The notes beneath the pieces are model-generated. The model made no database searches. It was not told where the DNA came from and was given only the letters and a program-made list of their open reading frames with translations. A program made the position numbers and the translations under genes. A DNA stretch of 63,388 nucleotides from Amycolatopsis sp. (GTDB lineage Bacteria > Actinomycetota > Actinomycetes > Mycobacteriales > Pseudonocardiaceae): assembly GCF_025464955.1 (NCBI RefSeq), contig NZ_JAODNM010000119.1:1-63388 (forward strand), written 5' to 3'. This document shows, one piece after another, positions 56,839 through 63,388 of this stretch (within the stretch, counting starts at the first letter, position 1; each line of letters starts with the position of its first letter).

Positions 56839-58818
56839 ATGGCTGTTTCTCGTCGTACGTTCCTGTCTTCTGCCGTCGCGGGTTCCGCCCTCGGAATTCT
56901 TTCCGTCGCCGAATTGAGCCGGAATACCGCTTCGGCGGCTCCGCTGGCACCCGCTGCGAGTGCCCCCGGTGACGTCGTCGGCAAGATCACTGTCGGTTAC
57001 CAAGGCTGGTTCGCCGCGACCGGCGACGGGGCGCCGATCAACGGCTGGTGGCACTGGAGCCAGAACTGGGGACAGCCGCCGTCGCCGAGCAACACCGGGA
57101 TCGTCGCGTGGCCGGACATGCGGGAGTACAGCCACACTTACCAGACGGCGTACCAAAATCTCGGCAACGGCCAGCCCGCGACGCTGTTCTCGTCGTACGA
57201 CCAGCAAACCGTGGACACGCATTTCCTGTGGATGCAGCAGAACAACTGCGACACGGCCGCGCTGCAGCGGTTCAACCCGACCGGCGGCGAAGGCCCGACA
57301 CGGGACGCGATGACGACGAAGGTCCGCTCGGCCGCGGAGGCGCACGACCGCAAGTTCTACATCATGTACGACGTCACGGACTGGCTCAGCATGCAGGCGG
57401 ACATCAAGGCGGACTGGACGAACAAGATGTCCGCCATGATCTCGTCACCGGCGTACGCGAGGCAGAACGGCAAACCGGTGGTGTGCATCTGGGGATTCGG
57501 CTTCACCGAGCCGAGCCGCCCGTTCACCCCGGCGCCCTGCCTCGACGTGATCAACTGGTTCAAGAGCCAGGGCTGCTACGTGATCGGCGGCGTGCCGACG
57601 TACTGGCGCACCGGGGTCAACGACTGCCGGCCGGGCTTCAGCGACGTGTTCCACGCCTTCGACATGCTGTCCCCGTGGATGGTCGGCAGAATCACCGACG
57701 TCAACGGCTCGGACAATTTCTACACCAATCTCACCGTGCCCGACCAAGCCGACTGCACGGCCCACGGTATCGATTACCAGCCGTGTGTCATGCCCGGCGA
57801 TATCGGCGGGCACCACCGCGTGCACGGCGATTTCATGTGGCGGCAGTTCTACAACGTCGTGCGGGCCGGGGTGCAAGGTATCTACATTTCCATGTTCGAC
57901 GAATACAACGAGGGCAACCAAATCGCCAAAACCGCCGAAACTCTGGCCACCGTCCCAGTCGGGTCGGGGCTGCTCGCGCTCAACGAAGACGGCACTGCGT
58001 GCTCCTCCGACTACTATCTGCGCCTCACCGGAGACGGCGGCCGGATGCTGAAGGGCCAGCTCGCACTGACCGCGACCCGCCCGACCCAGCCGATGGTGTC
58101 CTCCGGAGGCGACGGCCAGGCGCCGTCCGCGCCGGCGAACCTGCACGCGACCGGGCAGACCGACACCACGATCTCGCTGGCGTGGAACGCGGCGTCCGAC
58201 AACGTCGGCGTGACCGGGTACCAGGTGTCGCAGACCGGCGGCGGCGCGGGCGGCAGCACGGCGGCGACGTCGATCACCGTCAGCGGCCTTACTCCTTCGA
58301 CGGCGTACACATTCGTCGTCACCGCGCACGACGCCGCCGGCAACGTGTCGGGCAACTCCAACGCGGTCACGGTGACGACCGGCGCGGGCTCGCCGAACAC
58401 CAACCTCGCGCAGGGGAAGCCGACGTCGGAGAGCAGTCATACGCAGAACTACGGCAGCGGCAACGCGGTCGACGGGGACGCGAACTCGTACTGGGAGAGC
58501 ACCAACAACGCCTTCCCACAGTGGATCCAGGTGGACCTCGGCGCCGCGACGAGCGTCAAACGCGTGGTGCTGACCCTGCCCCCGGCGACGGCGTGGAGCA
58601 CTCGGACCCAGACCCTGTCCGTCCAGGGCAGCTCTGACGGATCGAGCTTCGCGACGTTAGCCGGTTCCTCGGGCGTCACCTTCAACCCGGCGACCGGCAA
58701 CGCGGCGACGATCACGTTCCCGAACGCCGCCACCGCGCGCTACGTCCGTGTCACGGTCACCGCGAACACCGGCTGGCCCGCCGGCCAACTCTCCGAACTC
58801 CGCGTCTACGCCTCCTGA
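56839..58818 (+). CDS. Secreted GH71/99-like glycosidase with FN3 and F5/8-type C domains
   Basis: The 659-residue protein has a Tat signal (SRRTFLSSAVAGSALGILSV, cleavage after ASAA near residue 34). Residues about 45-405 form a TIM-barrel-like domain (ITVGYQGWFAATGDGAPING, RKFYIMYDVTDWL, GIYISMFDEYNEGNQI), as in bacterial GH71/99-related enzymes. A fibronectin type III domain (about 415-508) and a discoidin/CBM32-like domain (about 515-659, NLAQGKPTSESSHTQNYGSG) follow. It likely binds and cleaves extracellular glycans. The substrate is not determinable. It is divergent from the thiolase operon. Confidence 0.85.
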   Translation: MAVSRRTFLSSAVAGSALGILSVAELSRNTASAAPLAPAASAPGDVVGKITVGYQGWFAATGDGAPINGWWHWSQNWGQPPSPSNTGIVAWPDMREYSHTYQTAYQNLGNGQPATLFSSYDQQTVDTHFLWMQQNNCDTAALQRFNPTGGEGPTRDAMTTKVRSAAEAHDRKFYIMYDVTDWLSMQADIKADWTNKMSAMISSPAYARQNGKPVVCIWGFGFTEPSRPFTPAPCLDVINWFKSQGCYVIGGVPTYWRTGVNDCRPGFSDVFHAFDMLSPWMVGRITDVNGSDNFYTNLTVPDQADCTAHGIDYQPCVMPGDIGGHHRVHGDFMWRQFYNVVRAGVQGIYISMFDEYNEGNQIAKTAETLATVPVGSGLLALNEDGTACSSDYYLRLTGDGGRMLKGQLALTATRPTQPMVSSGGDGQAPSAPANLHATGQTDTTISLAWNAASDNVGVTGYQVSQTGGGAGGSTAATSITVSGLTPSTAYTFVVTAHDAAGNVSGNSNAVTVTTGAGSPNTNLAQGKPTSESSHTQNYGSGNAVDGDANSYWESTNNAFPQWIQVDLGAATSVKRVVLTLPPATAWSTRTQTLSVQGSSDGSSFATLAGSSGVTFNPATGNAATITFPNAATARYVRVTVTANTGWPAGQLSELRVYAS

Positions 58819-58837
58819 CCCACCCGCCCCGGCGTCC

Positions 58838-59340
58838 CACTTTTGCGCTGTTGTGGGGTCTCTTAGTTTCTCAGAGACCGCAACTCGACGGCGAGTTGCG
58901 ATCGTTGCGCGCGCGGGTAACCAGCGCACGCAACGAGGGCGCTTTTGTACTTTTGTGGTTCTTCGGTCGTCTGTGTGGGTGCTGGTTGCTGTGGACTAGC
59001 TGCGTTTTACCGCAGCAAGAGCCGGGTCGTGTCGGTGTACGGCGAATGCCGGTGTCCGAAGCTGGGTGTGGGACTCACCGGTCTGAGTGTGGGACTCGCC
59101 CCCGCTGAACGTGGGACTCGCACAGCGCGTCGGCGAGTCCCACACTCCAGCCCGACGAGTCCCACGTTCACGCCGACGAGTCCCACAGTCACCACCAGCC
59201 GACCACACCCACTGACCTCAAGAACCTCACCAGCCACACCGACACCACTGAGGCGTCGCGGACCCACATACGACACAAGAGCCACTCTTGTGCCCTGCTT
59301 GAGACTTCAAGGAGGGCACTCTTGGACAAAAGTGCCCTCT
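58838..59340. repeat. Second composite palindromic repeat array
   Basis: This 503-base noncoding stretch has the same modules as 40533-40926. It begins CACTTTTGCGCTGTTGTGGG (one mismatch to the other element's end), then a GCAACTCG hairpin (58879-58900), GCGGGTAACCAGCG, three direct GTGGGACTC (59068, 59089, 59111) and three inverted copies (59135, 59157, 59178). It ends with a 30-mer (59290-59319) matching 23231-23260 in reverse at 29 of 30 bases, and a GGGCACTCTTG/CAAAAGTGCCC hairpin (59314-59337). Several short frames cross it but none looks coding. Confidence 0.9.
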
Positions 59341-59349
59341 GGTGAGGTC

Positions 59350-59368
59350 GTAGGTTAGCCTTGCCTGT
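59350..59368 (+). promoter_or_regulatory. DtxR/IdeR-type iron box
   Basis: GTAGGTTAGCCTTGCCTGT matches the actinobacterial iron box (TTAGGTTAGsCTAACCTAA) well in its first half and partly in its second. It abuts the GTG start of the siderophore-type ABC ATPase, implying a leaderless or very short leader mRNA repressed by iron-loaded DtxR/IdeR. Confidence 0.65.
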
Positions 59369-60205
59369 GTGGGACAAGCTGTGGAGACGCGCGACGAGAC
59401 CGTGACGAGCACCGAGCCGCGGCTGCACGCCGAAGCGCTCACCCTCGCCTACGACGGGCGGACGGTCGCGGAAGACCTCGCGGTGGTGATCCCGGACAAG
59501 TCGTTCACCGTCATCGTCGGCCCCAACGCGTGCGGCAAGACCACCTTGCTGCGCGCGTTGGCGCGGATGCTGAAGCCGCGGCACGGTTCGGTGTACCTCG
59601 ATGGGCAGGTCATCAGCTCGTTCCCGGCGAAGGAGGTCGCCCGGCGGCTCGGGCTGCTACCGCAGAGTTCGATCGCACCGGACGGCATCACCGTCGCCGA
59701 CCTCGTCGCCCGCGGCCGGTATCCGCACCAGCGGCTGTTCCGGCAGTTCTCCGGCTCCGACGCCGCCGTCGTCGACGAGGCGATGCGGGCCACCGGCATC
59801 GCCGACCTGGCGAACCGGCTGGTCGACGAGCTGTCGGGCGGACAGCGGCAGCGCGTGTGGATGGCCATGGCACTCGCGCAGCAGACCGATCTCCTGCTGC
59901 TCGACGAGCCGACGACCTATCTCGACATCGCCCACCAGATCGACATCCTCGACCTCTGCGCCGAACTGCACGCCGAACAGGGCCGCACGCTCGTCGCCGT
60001 CCTGCACGACCTCAACCACGCGGCTCGTTACGCGACGCACATGATCGCCATGCGCGACGGCAAGATCATCGCGACCGGCACCCCGGACGAGGTCGTCACC
60101 GAGGAGAACGTCCAGCGGATCTTCGAACTCCCCTGCCGCGTCATGCCCTGCCCGGAAACCGGAACCCCGTTGGTGATCCCGAAAGCCAGCCGCCGCAGCG
60201 TCTGA
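59369..60205 (+). CDS. Iron-siderophore ABC transporter ATP-binding protein (FecE/FepC type)
   Basis: The 278-residue ATPase energises ferric-siderophore import. It has Walker A VGPNACGKTTLLRAL near residue 50, the Q-loop LGLLPQSSIAPDGITVADLV, signature DELSGGQRQRVWMAMALAQQ near 155, Walker B LLLLDEPTTYLDIAHQ near 175, and the switch His in LHDLNHAARY. No permease or binding protein is next to it, so it is an orphan ATPase that may serve distant permeases. The GTG start directly follows an iron box; two in-frame GTGs downstream could also serve. Confidence 0.9.
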   Translation: MGQAVETRDETVTSTEPRLHAEALTLAYDGRTVAEDLAVVIPDKSFTVIVGPNACGKTTLLRALARMLKPRHGSVYLDGQVISSFPAKEVARRLGLLPQSSIAPDGITVADLVARGRYPHQRLFRQFSGSDAAVVDEAMRATGIADLANRLVDELSGGQRQRVWMAMALAQQTDLLLLDEPTTYLDIAHQIDILDLCAELHAEQGRTLVAVLHDLNHAARYATHMIAMRDGKIIATGTPDEVVTEENVQRIFELPCRVMPCPETGTPLVIPKASRRSV

Positions 60206-60238
60206 CATGCAGCGTCTGATTTTCGGTAGGTTCGGGGT

Positions 60239-60895
60239 ATGTCCGAGAAACTGTGGTCCGAGGTCGACGATTACTTCGCCGAAACGCTGATCCCGTCCGA
60301 CCCGGCGCTCGACGCCGCGCTCGCCAACTCCGAGGCCGCCGGCCTCCCGTCGATCGCCGTCACTCCGCATCAGGGCAAACTGCTCAACCTGCTGGCCCGG
60401 ATGTCCGGCGCGAAGTCGGTCCTGGAGGTCGGCACGCTCGGCGGATACAGCACGATCTGGCTGGCCCGCGCGCTGGGCGAAGGCGGCAGGGTAGTCACTC
60501 TGGAGGCCGATCCGAAGCACGCCGAGGTCGCGCGCGCGAACATCGACGCTGCTGGTCTCGGCAAGATCGTCGACGTCCGACTCGGCCGCGCGATCGACAC
60601 GCTGCCCAGTGTCGAAGGGCCGTTCGACCTCGTGTTCATCGACGCGGACAAGCCCAGCAACGCGGCCTACTTCGAGTGGGCCCTGCGGCTGACCAAGCCC
60701 GGTGCGGTGATCGTCGTCGACAACGTGGTCCGCGCCGGGCGCGTCATCGACGCCGACAGCGGCGACGCGGCCGTCGAGGGCTCCCGCCGCGTGACCGAGC
60801 TGGTCGCGGCCGAGCCGCGCGTGGACGCGACCGCTCTCCAGACCGTCGGCGCGAAAGGCTACGACGGCTTCATCGTCGCGCTAGTCACCAGCTGA
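60239..60895 (+). CDS. SAM-dependent O-methyltransferase (class I, family 3)
   Basis: The 218-residue protein resembles caffeoyl-CoA/catechol-type O-methyltransferases. It has the SAM motif VLEVGTLGGYSTIWLARAL near residue 60, acidic LEADPKHAEVARANI near 88, metal/substrate FDLVFIDADKPSNAAYF near 128, and VIVVDNVVRAGRV near 155. These enzymes usually methylate catechols in a Mg-dependent way. It follows the iron-transport ATPase by 33 bases on the same strand, which may be chance. Confidence 0.9.
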   Translation: MSEKLWSEVDDYFAETLIPSDPALDAALANSEAAGLPSIAVTPHQGKLLNLLARMSGAKSVLEVGTLGGYSTIWLARALGEGGRVVTLEADPKHAEVARANIDAAGLGKIVDVRLGRAIDTLPSVEGPFDLVFIDADKPSNAAYFEWALRLTKPGAVIVVDNVVRAGRVIDADSGDAAVEGSRRVTELVAAEPRVDATALQTVGAKGYDGFIVALVTS

Positions 60896-60920
60896 CCTGC
60901 CGCCACCCTGCCAGCTCGCG

Positions 60921-61649
60921 TCAGCTCAGGAACGCTCGCAGCAGCGAGGCCGTGCCGTCGACGTGTTCGGCCATCGCGCGGCGAGCAGTGGCGGCGTCGC
61001 CGGTGAGGATGGCGTCCACGATCGTCTGGTGCTGCGCGTTGGAGTGCTCGAGGTTGGGCTCCAGCAGGGGGATCTCGTCAAGCAGCTGGTTGACGCGCAT
61101 CCGGACGTCGGCCATCGCCGTGGTGAGCGAGCCCGACCCGGTGACCTCGGCGATCGCCAGGTGCAGCCGGGAATCCTTGCGCCGGTAGTCGGCGAGGCCC
61201 GCGGTCGACGTCTCCGCGAGGGTGTCCGCCAGGTGACGGCGGTCGGCCGGGGTCAGCTCCCTGGCCGCGGCCATCTCGGCGGCCCCGGTCTCGAGGACGT
61301 ATCGCAGGCTCAGCGCGTCCTCCAACGCGGCCGCGTCCATCTTGCGGCCGTCGCCGGCGTGCTCGGGGGGCGCGGGCAGGTTCTCGTTGACGAACGTCCC
61401 GCCGTACCGGCCGCGCCGCGACTCGACGTACCCCGCGTCCGACAGCGCCCGGATCGCCTCCCGCAGCGTCACCCGGCTGACACCGAGCCGCTCGGAAAGC
61501 TCCCGCTCGGGCGGCAGCCGGTCACCCGCGCCGACCACCCCGAGCCGGATCGACTGCAGCAGCCGTTCGACCGTCTCCTCGAACGCGTTGCCCGCGCGCA
61601 CGGGACGGAACAGCGCGTCCCCAGCGTTGACGACCGTGTTCGACTCCAC
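60921..61649 (-). CDS. FadR-subfamily GntR regulator
   Basis: The 242-residue regulator has a winged helix (LQSIRLGVVGAGDRLPPERE, LSERLGVSRVTLREAIRALS) and an FCD effector domain (LEDALSLRYVLETGAAEMAA, SRLHLAIAEVTGSGSLTTAM, HSNAQHQTIVDAILTGDAA). The sensed metabolite is probably a small carboxylate. It is downstream of sdaA on the same strand with a 51-base gap, so it may belong to the serine-degradation unit. Confidence 0.87.
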   Translation of the reverse strand: MESNTVVNAGDALFRPVRAGNAFEETVERLLQSIRLGVVGAGDRLPPERELSERLGVSRVTLREAIRALSDAGYVESRRGRYGGTFVNENLPAPPEHAGDGRKMDAAALEDALSLRYVLETGAAEMAAARELTPADRRHLADTLAETSTAGLADYRRKDSRLHLAIAEVTGSGSLTTAMADVRMRVNQLLDEIPLLEPNLEHSNAQHQTIVDAILTGDAATARRAMAEHVDGTASLLRAFLS

Positions 61650-61700
61650 CCGTCGAGTCTAGGCTCGGTGCTCCCCGCCCCGCTGACGAGACCGAGGCGC

Positions 61701-63074
61701 TCAGCACTCGATGACGTTCACGGCGAGGCCGCCGCGCGAGGTCTCCTTATACTTGATGCTCATGTCGGCGCCGGTCTCGCGCATCGTCTTGATGGCCTTG
61801 TCGAGGGTGACGATGTGGCTGCCGTCGCCGCGCATCGCCATCCGCGCGGCGTGGATCGCCTTCGACGCACCGACGGCGTTGCGCTCGATGCACGGGATCT
61901 GCACCAGGCCGCCGACCGGGTCGCAGGTCAGGCCGAGGTGGTGCTCGACGCCGATCTCGGCGGCGTTCTCGACCTGCGCGGGCGAGCCGCCGAGGAGTTC
62001 GGTGAGTCCGGCCGCGGCCATCGCGCACGCCGAGCCGACCTCGCCCTGGCAGCCGACTTCGGCGCCGGAGATCGAGCCGGTCTGCTTGAGGATCGAGCCG
62101 AGCGCGCCCGCGGTGAGGAGGAAGGTCACCACGCCGTCGTCATCCGACCCCCGCATGAACTTCTGGTAGTAGTGCAGGACCGCCGGGATGATGCCGGCCG
62201 CGCCGTTGGTGGGCGCGGTGACAACCCGGCCGCCCGCGGCGTTCTCCTCGTTGACAGCGAGCGCGTACAGGCTCACCCAGTCCATCGCGTACAGCGGATC
62301 GCCGACGCCGTCCTCCGCGAGAAGCTTCTCGTGCAACGACCTCGCGCGCCGCGGCACTTTCAGCCCGCCGGGCAGCACACCTTCGTGCTCACAGCCGTTG
62401 TTGACGCACTCGATCATGACCTGCCAGATGTCGAGCAGCCCCTGCTTGACCTCTTCGCGAGTGCGCCACGAAAGCTCGTTGAGCATCATGATCTCGCTGA
62501 CCGGCAGCCCGGTTTCACGGCAGTGCGCGAGCAGGTCGCCACCGGTGCGGAACGGGTACGGCAGCGGCGTCGAGTCCTCGACGATCGCAGGTTCGTTTTC
62601 GTACGTCTCGTCGCGCACGAACCCGCCGCCGACGGAGTAGTACGTCCGCTCACGCACCACCTCGCCGGCCGCGTCGAACGCGCAGAACGTCATCCCGTTC
62701 GGGTGCGCCGGCAGCGATTTGCGCCGGTGCATCGTGAGGTCGGTGTCCTCGTCGAAAGCGATCTCGTGCTCGCCGCGCAGCGACAAGCGCCCCGCCTCGC
62801 GGATCGTGGCGACCTTGCTCGCGACGGTGTCCGTGTCGATCGACTCCGGCCGCTCGCCGGACAGCCCGAGCAGCACAGCCTTGTCGCTGCCATGCCCGTG
62901 GCCGGTTGCGCCGAGCGAGCCGAACAGCTCGGCGCGGACCCTGGTCGTGCTGGTCAGGACGTTGTCGTCGGCGAGGCCGTCGACAAACGTGCGGGCCGCC
63001 CGCATCGGCCCGACCGTGTGCGAACTGGACGGGCCGATGCCGATGGAGAAGAGATCGAAGACGCTGATGGCCAT
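61701..63074 (-). CDS. sdaA: L-serine ammonia-lyase, iron-sulfur type
   Basis: The enzyme deaminates L-serine to pyruvate using a 4Fe-4S cluster. The 457-residue single-chain protein has the N-terminal SVFDLFSIGIGPSSSHTVGP. The three cluster-type cysteine motifs are GCQGEVGSACAMAAAGL near residue 344, LTCDPVGGLVQ near 385 and PCIERNAVGASKA near 397. It follows lipA by 12 bases. LipA also consumes Fe-S clusters, but the pairing may only reflect linkage to glycine/serine metabolism. Confidence 0.94.
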   Translation of the reverse strand: MAISVFDLFSIGIGPSSSHTVGPMRAARTFVDGLADDNVLTSTTRVRAELFGSLGATGHGHGSDKAVLLGLSGERPESIDTDTVASKVATIREAGRLSLRGEHEIAFDEDTDLTMHRRKSLPAHPNGMTFCAFDAAGEVVRERTYYSVGGGFVRDETYENEPAIVEDSTPLPYPFRTGGDLLAHCRETGLPVSEIMMLNELSWRTREEVKQGLLDIWQVMIECVNNGCEHEGVLPGGLKVPRRARSLHEKLLAEDGVGDPLYAMDWVSLYALAVNEENAAGGRVVTAPTNGAAGIIPAVLHYYQKFMRGSDDDGVVTFLLTAGALGSILKQTGSISGAEVGCQGEVGSACAMAAAGLTELLGGSPAQVENAAEIGVEHHLGLTCDPVGGLVQIPCIERNAVGASKAIHAARMAMRGDGSHIVTLDKAIKTMRETGADMSIKYKETSRGGLAVNVIEC

Positions 63075-63086
63075 GAAGACCTCTTA

Positions 63087-63388
63087 CTACTGTGTCGAAG
63101 TACTTGGTGCCGCTGAGACACCAATTGGCGCAGCGAGTCTTGCGAGAACGGAACTGGCTTCCTGAGCGGAGGCGCCTTCAACGACCAAATGCGACAGGTT
63201 CTCCGGCAGTGTCTCACCACGATGCGCCTTCGTCTGCGCGTACAGACGTCCTGCTCGATAGGACGAGCGGACCAACGGACCCGCCATCACACCAGCGAAA
63301 CCCATCGCCTCAGCAGCCTTCGAATGCTCCACGAACTCCTCCGGCTTCACCCACCGGTCCACCGGATGATGACGCGGAGACGGACGCA
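63087..63388 (-). CDS. lipA: Lipoyl synthase, C-terminal part (cut by window edge)
   Basis: The reading frame runs off the right edge. The visible C-terminus reads RPSPRHHPVDRWVKPEEFVE, then MGFAGVMAGPLVRSSYRAGR, which is the conserved end of LipA including the RSSYRA serine that binds the auxiliary Fe-S cluster. It continues about 50 residues further with an Ala/Ser-rich tail (ENLSHLVVEGASAQEASS). LipA inserts sulfur into octanoyl chains on lipoyl domains. The radical-SAM core lies outside the window. Confidence 0.9.
   Translation of the reverse strand, partial: RPSPRHHPVDRWVKPEEFVEHSKAAEAMGFAGVMAGPLVRSSYRAGRLYAQTKAHRGETLPENLSHLVVEGASAQEASSVLARLAAPIGVSAAPSTSTQ

Noticed and set aside
58838..59340. 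Short frames on both strands across the repeat array
   Set aside because: They follow the repeats rather than codon bias, lack ribosome-binding sites and have Arg/Ser/Thr-rich shadow composition.
60963..63116. 717-codon plus-strand frame over GntR and sdaA
   Set aside because: It is an antisense shadow of two recognised genes on the minus strand, with no domain and unlikely residue use.

Overview
The window is high-GC DNA from a filamentous-type actinobacterium, most likely the Pseudonocardiaceae (Amycolatopsis or a relative). The evidence is the gene order infA-rpmJ-rpsM-rpsK-rpsD-rpoA-rplQ-truA, many GTG starts, ATGA/GTGA stop-start overlaps, leaderless-looking promoters, an SCP-x/MaoC/SDR/FadE lipid operon and abundant intergenic hairpin repeats. 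The genus is an inference from protein style; no rRNA or tRNA gene was seen.

Layout. 1-5.5 kb: the alpha ribosomal operon on the minus strand. Its rpsD reading frame carries an in-frame TAA at codon 64. A DUF1707 membrane protein lies upstream. 5.6-10.7 kb: RidA, then a CoxI/CoxE/CoxD/MocA-type maturation set for molybdenum hydroxylases. This set is split by a divergent TetR gene and a 20-codon stub of an FAD monooxygenase. 10.7-18.1 kb: a complete, translationally coupled protocatechuate branch of the beta-ketoadipate pathway (pcaIJFHGBDC plus an IclR regulator). 18.3-23.3 kb: hydroxyacid dehydrogenase plus glycerate kinase, a cysteine-less HesB-like protein, an ANTAR regulator, a GtrA-like protein and an ECF sigma factor. 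23.3-32.4 kb: a full non-phosphorylating L-fucose (or related 6-deoxy/aldose) oxidation locus with its own ribose-type ABC importer and FadR-type GntR regulator. 32.6-40.5 kb: an MFS exporter, tryptophan dioxygenase and kynureninase with a PaaX-like regulator, and a divergent operon of creatininase-family hydrolase, aryl-CoA ligase, SDR and enoyl-CoA hydratase. Together these look like a tryptophan-to-anthraniloyl-CoA route. 40.9-49.9 kb: copper ATPase with CsoR-type operator, phosphatase, SDR, acyl-CoA synthetase, a PolA-like polymerase and a ferredoxin reductase. 49.9-56.6 kb: a fused acyl reductase/SDR and a beta-oxidation operon (SCP-x thiolase, SRPBCC, MaoC, SDR, FadE). 56.8-63.4 kb: a secreted glycosidase, a siderophore-type ABC ATPase with iron box, an O-methyltransferase, a GntR regulator, sdaA and the C-terminal part of lipA at the window edge.

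The most unusual signals are: (1) the nonsense codon in rpsD; (2) a modular family of intergenic palindromic repeats at 23.2, 40.5-40.9, 48.1-48.2 and 58.8-59.3 kb, which share a hairpin, GTGGGACTC clusters, terminal inverted repeats and a 30-mer that is 29/30 identical between two loci; (3) a 34-bp perfect palindrome exactly at the break of the monooxygenase stub; (4) a creatininase-fold enzyme placed where N-formylkynurenine formamidase is missing.
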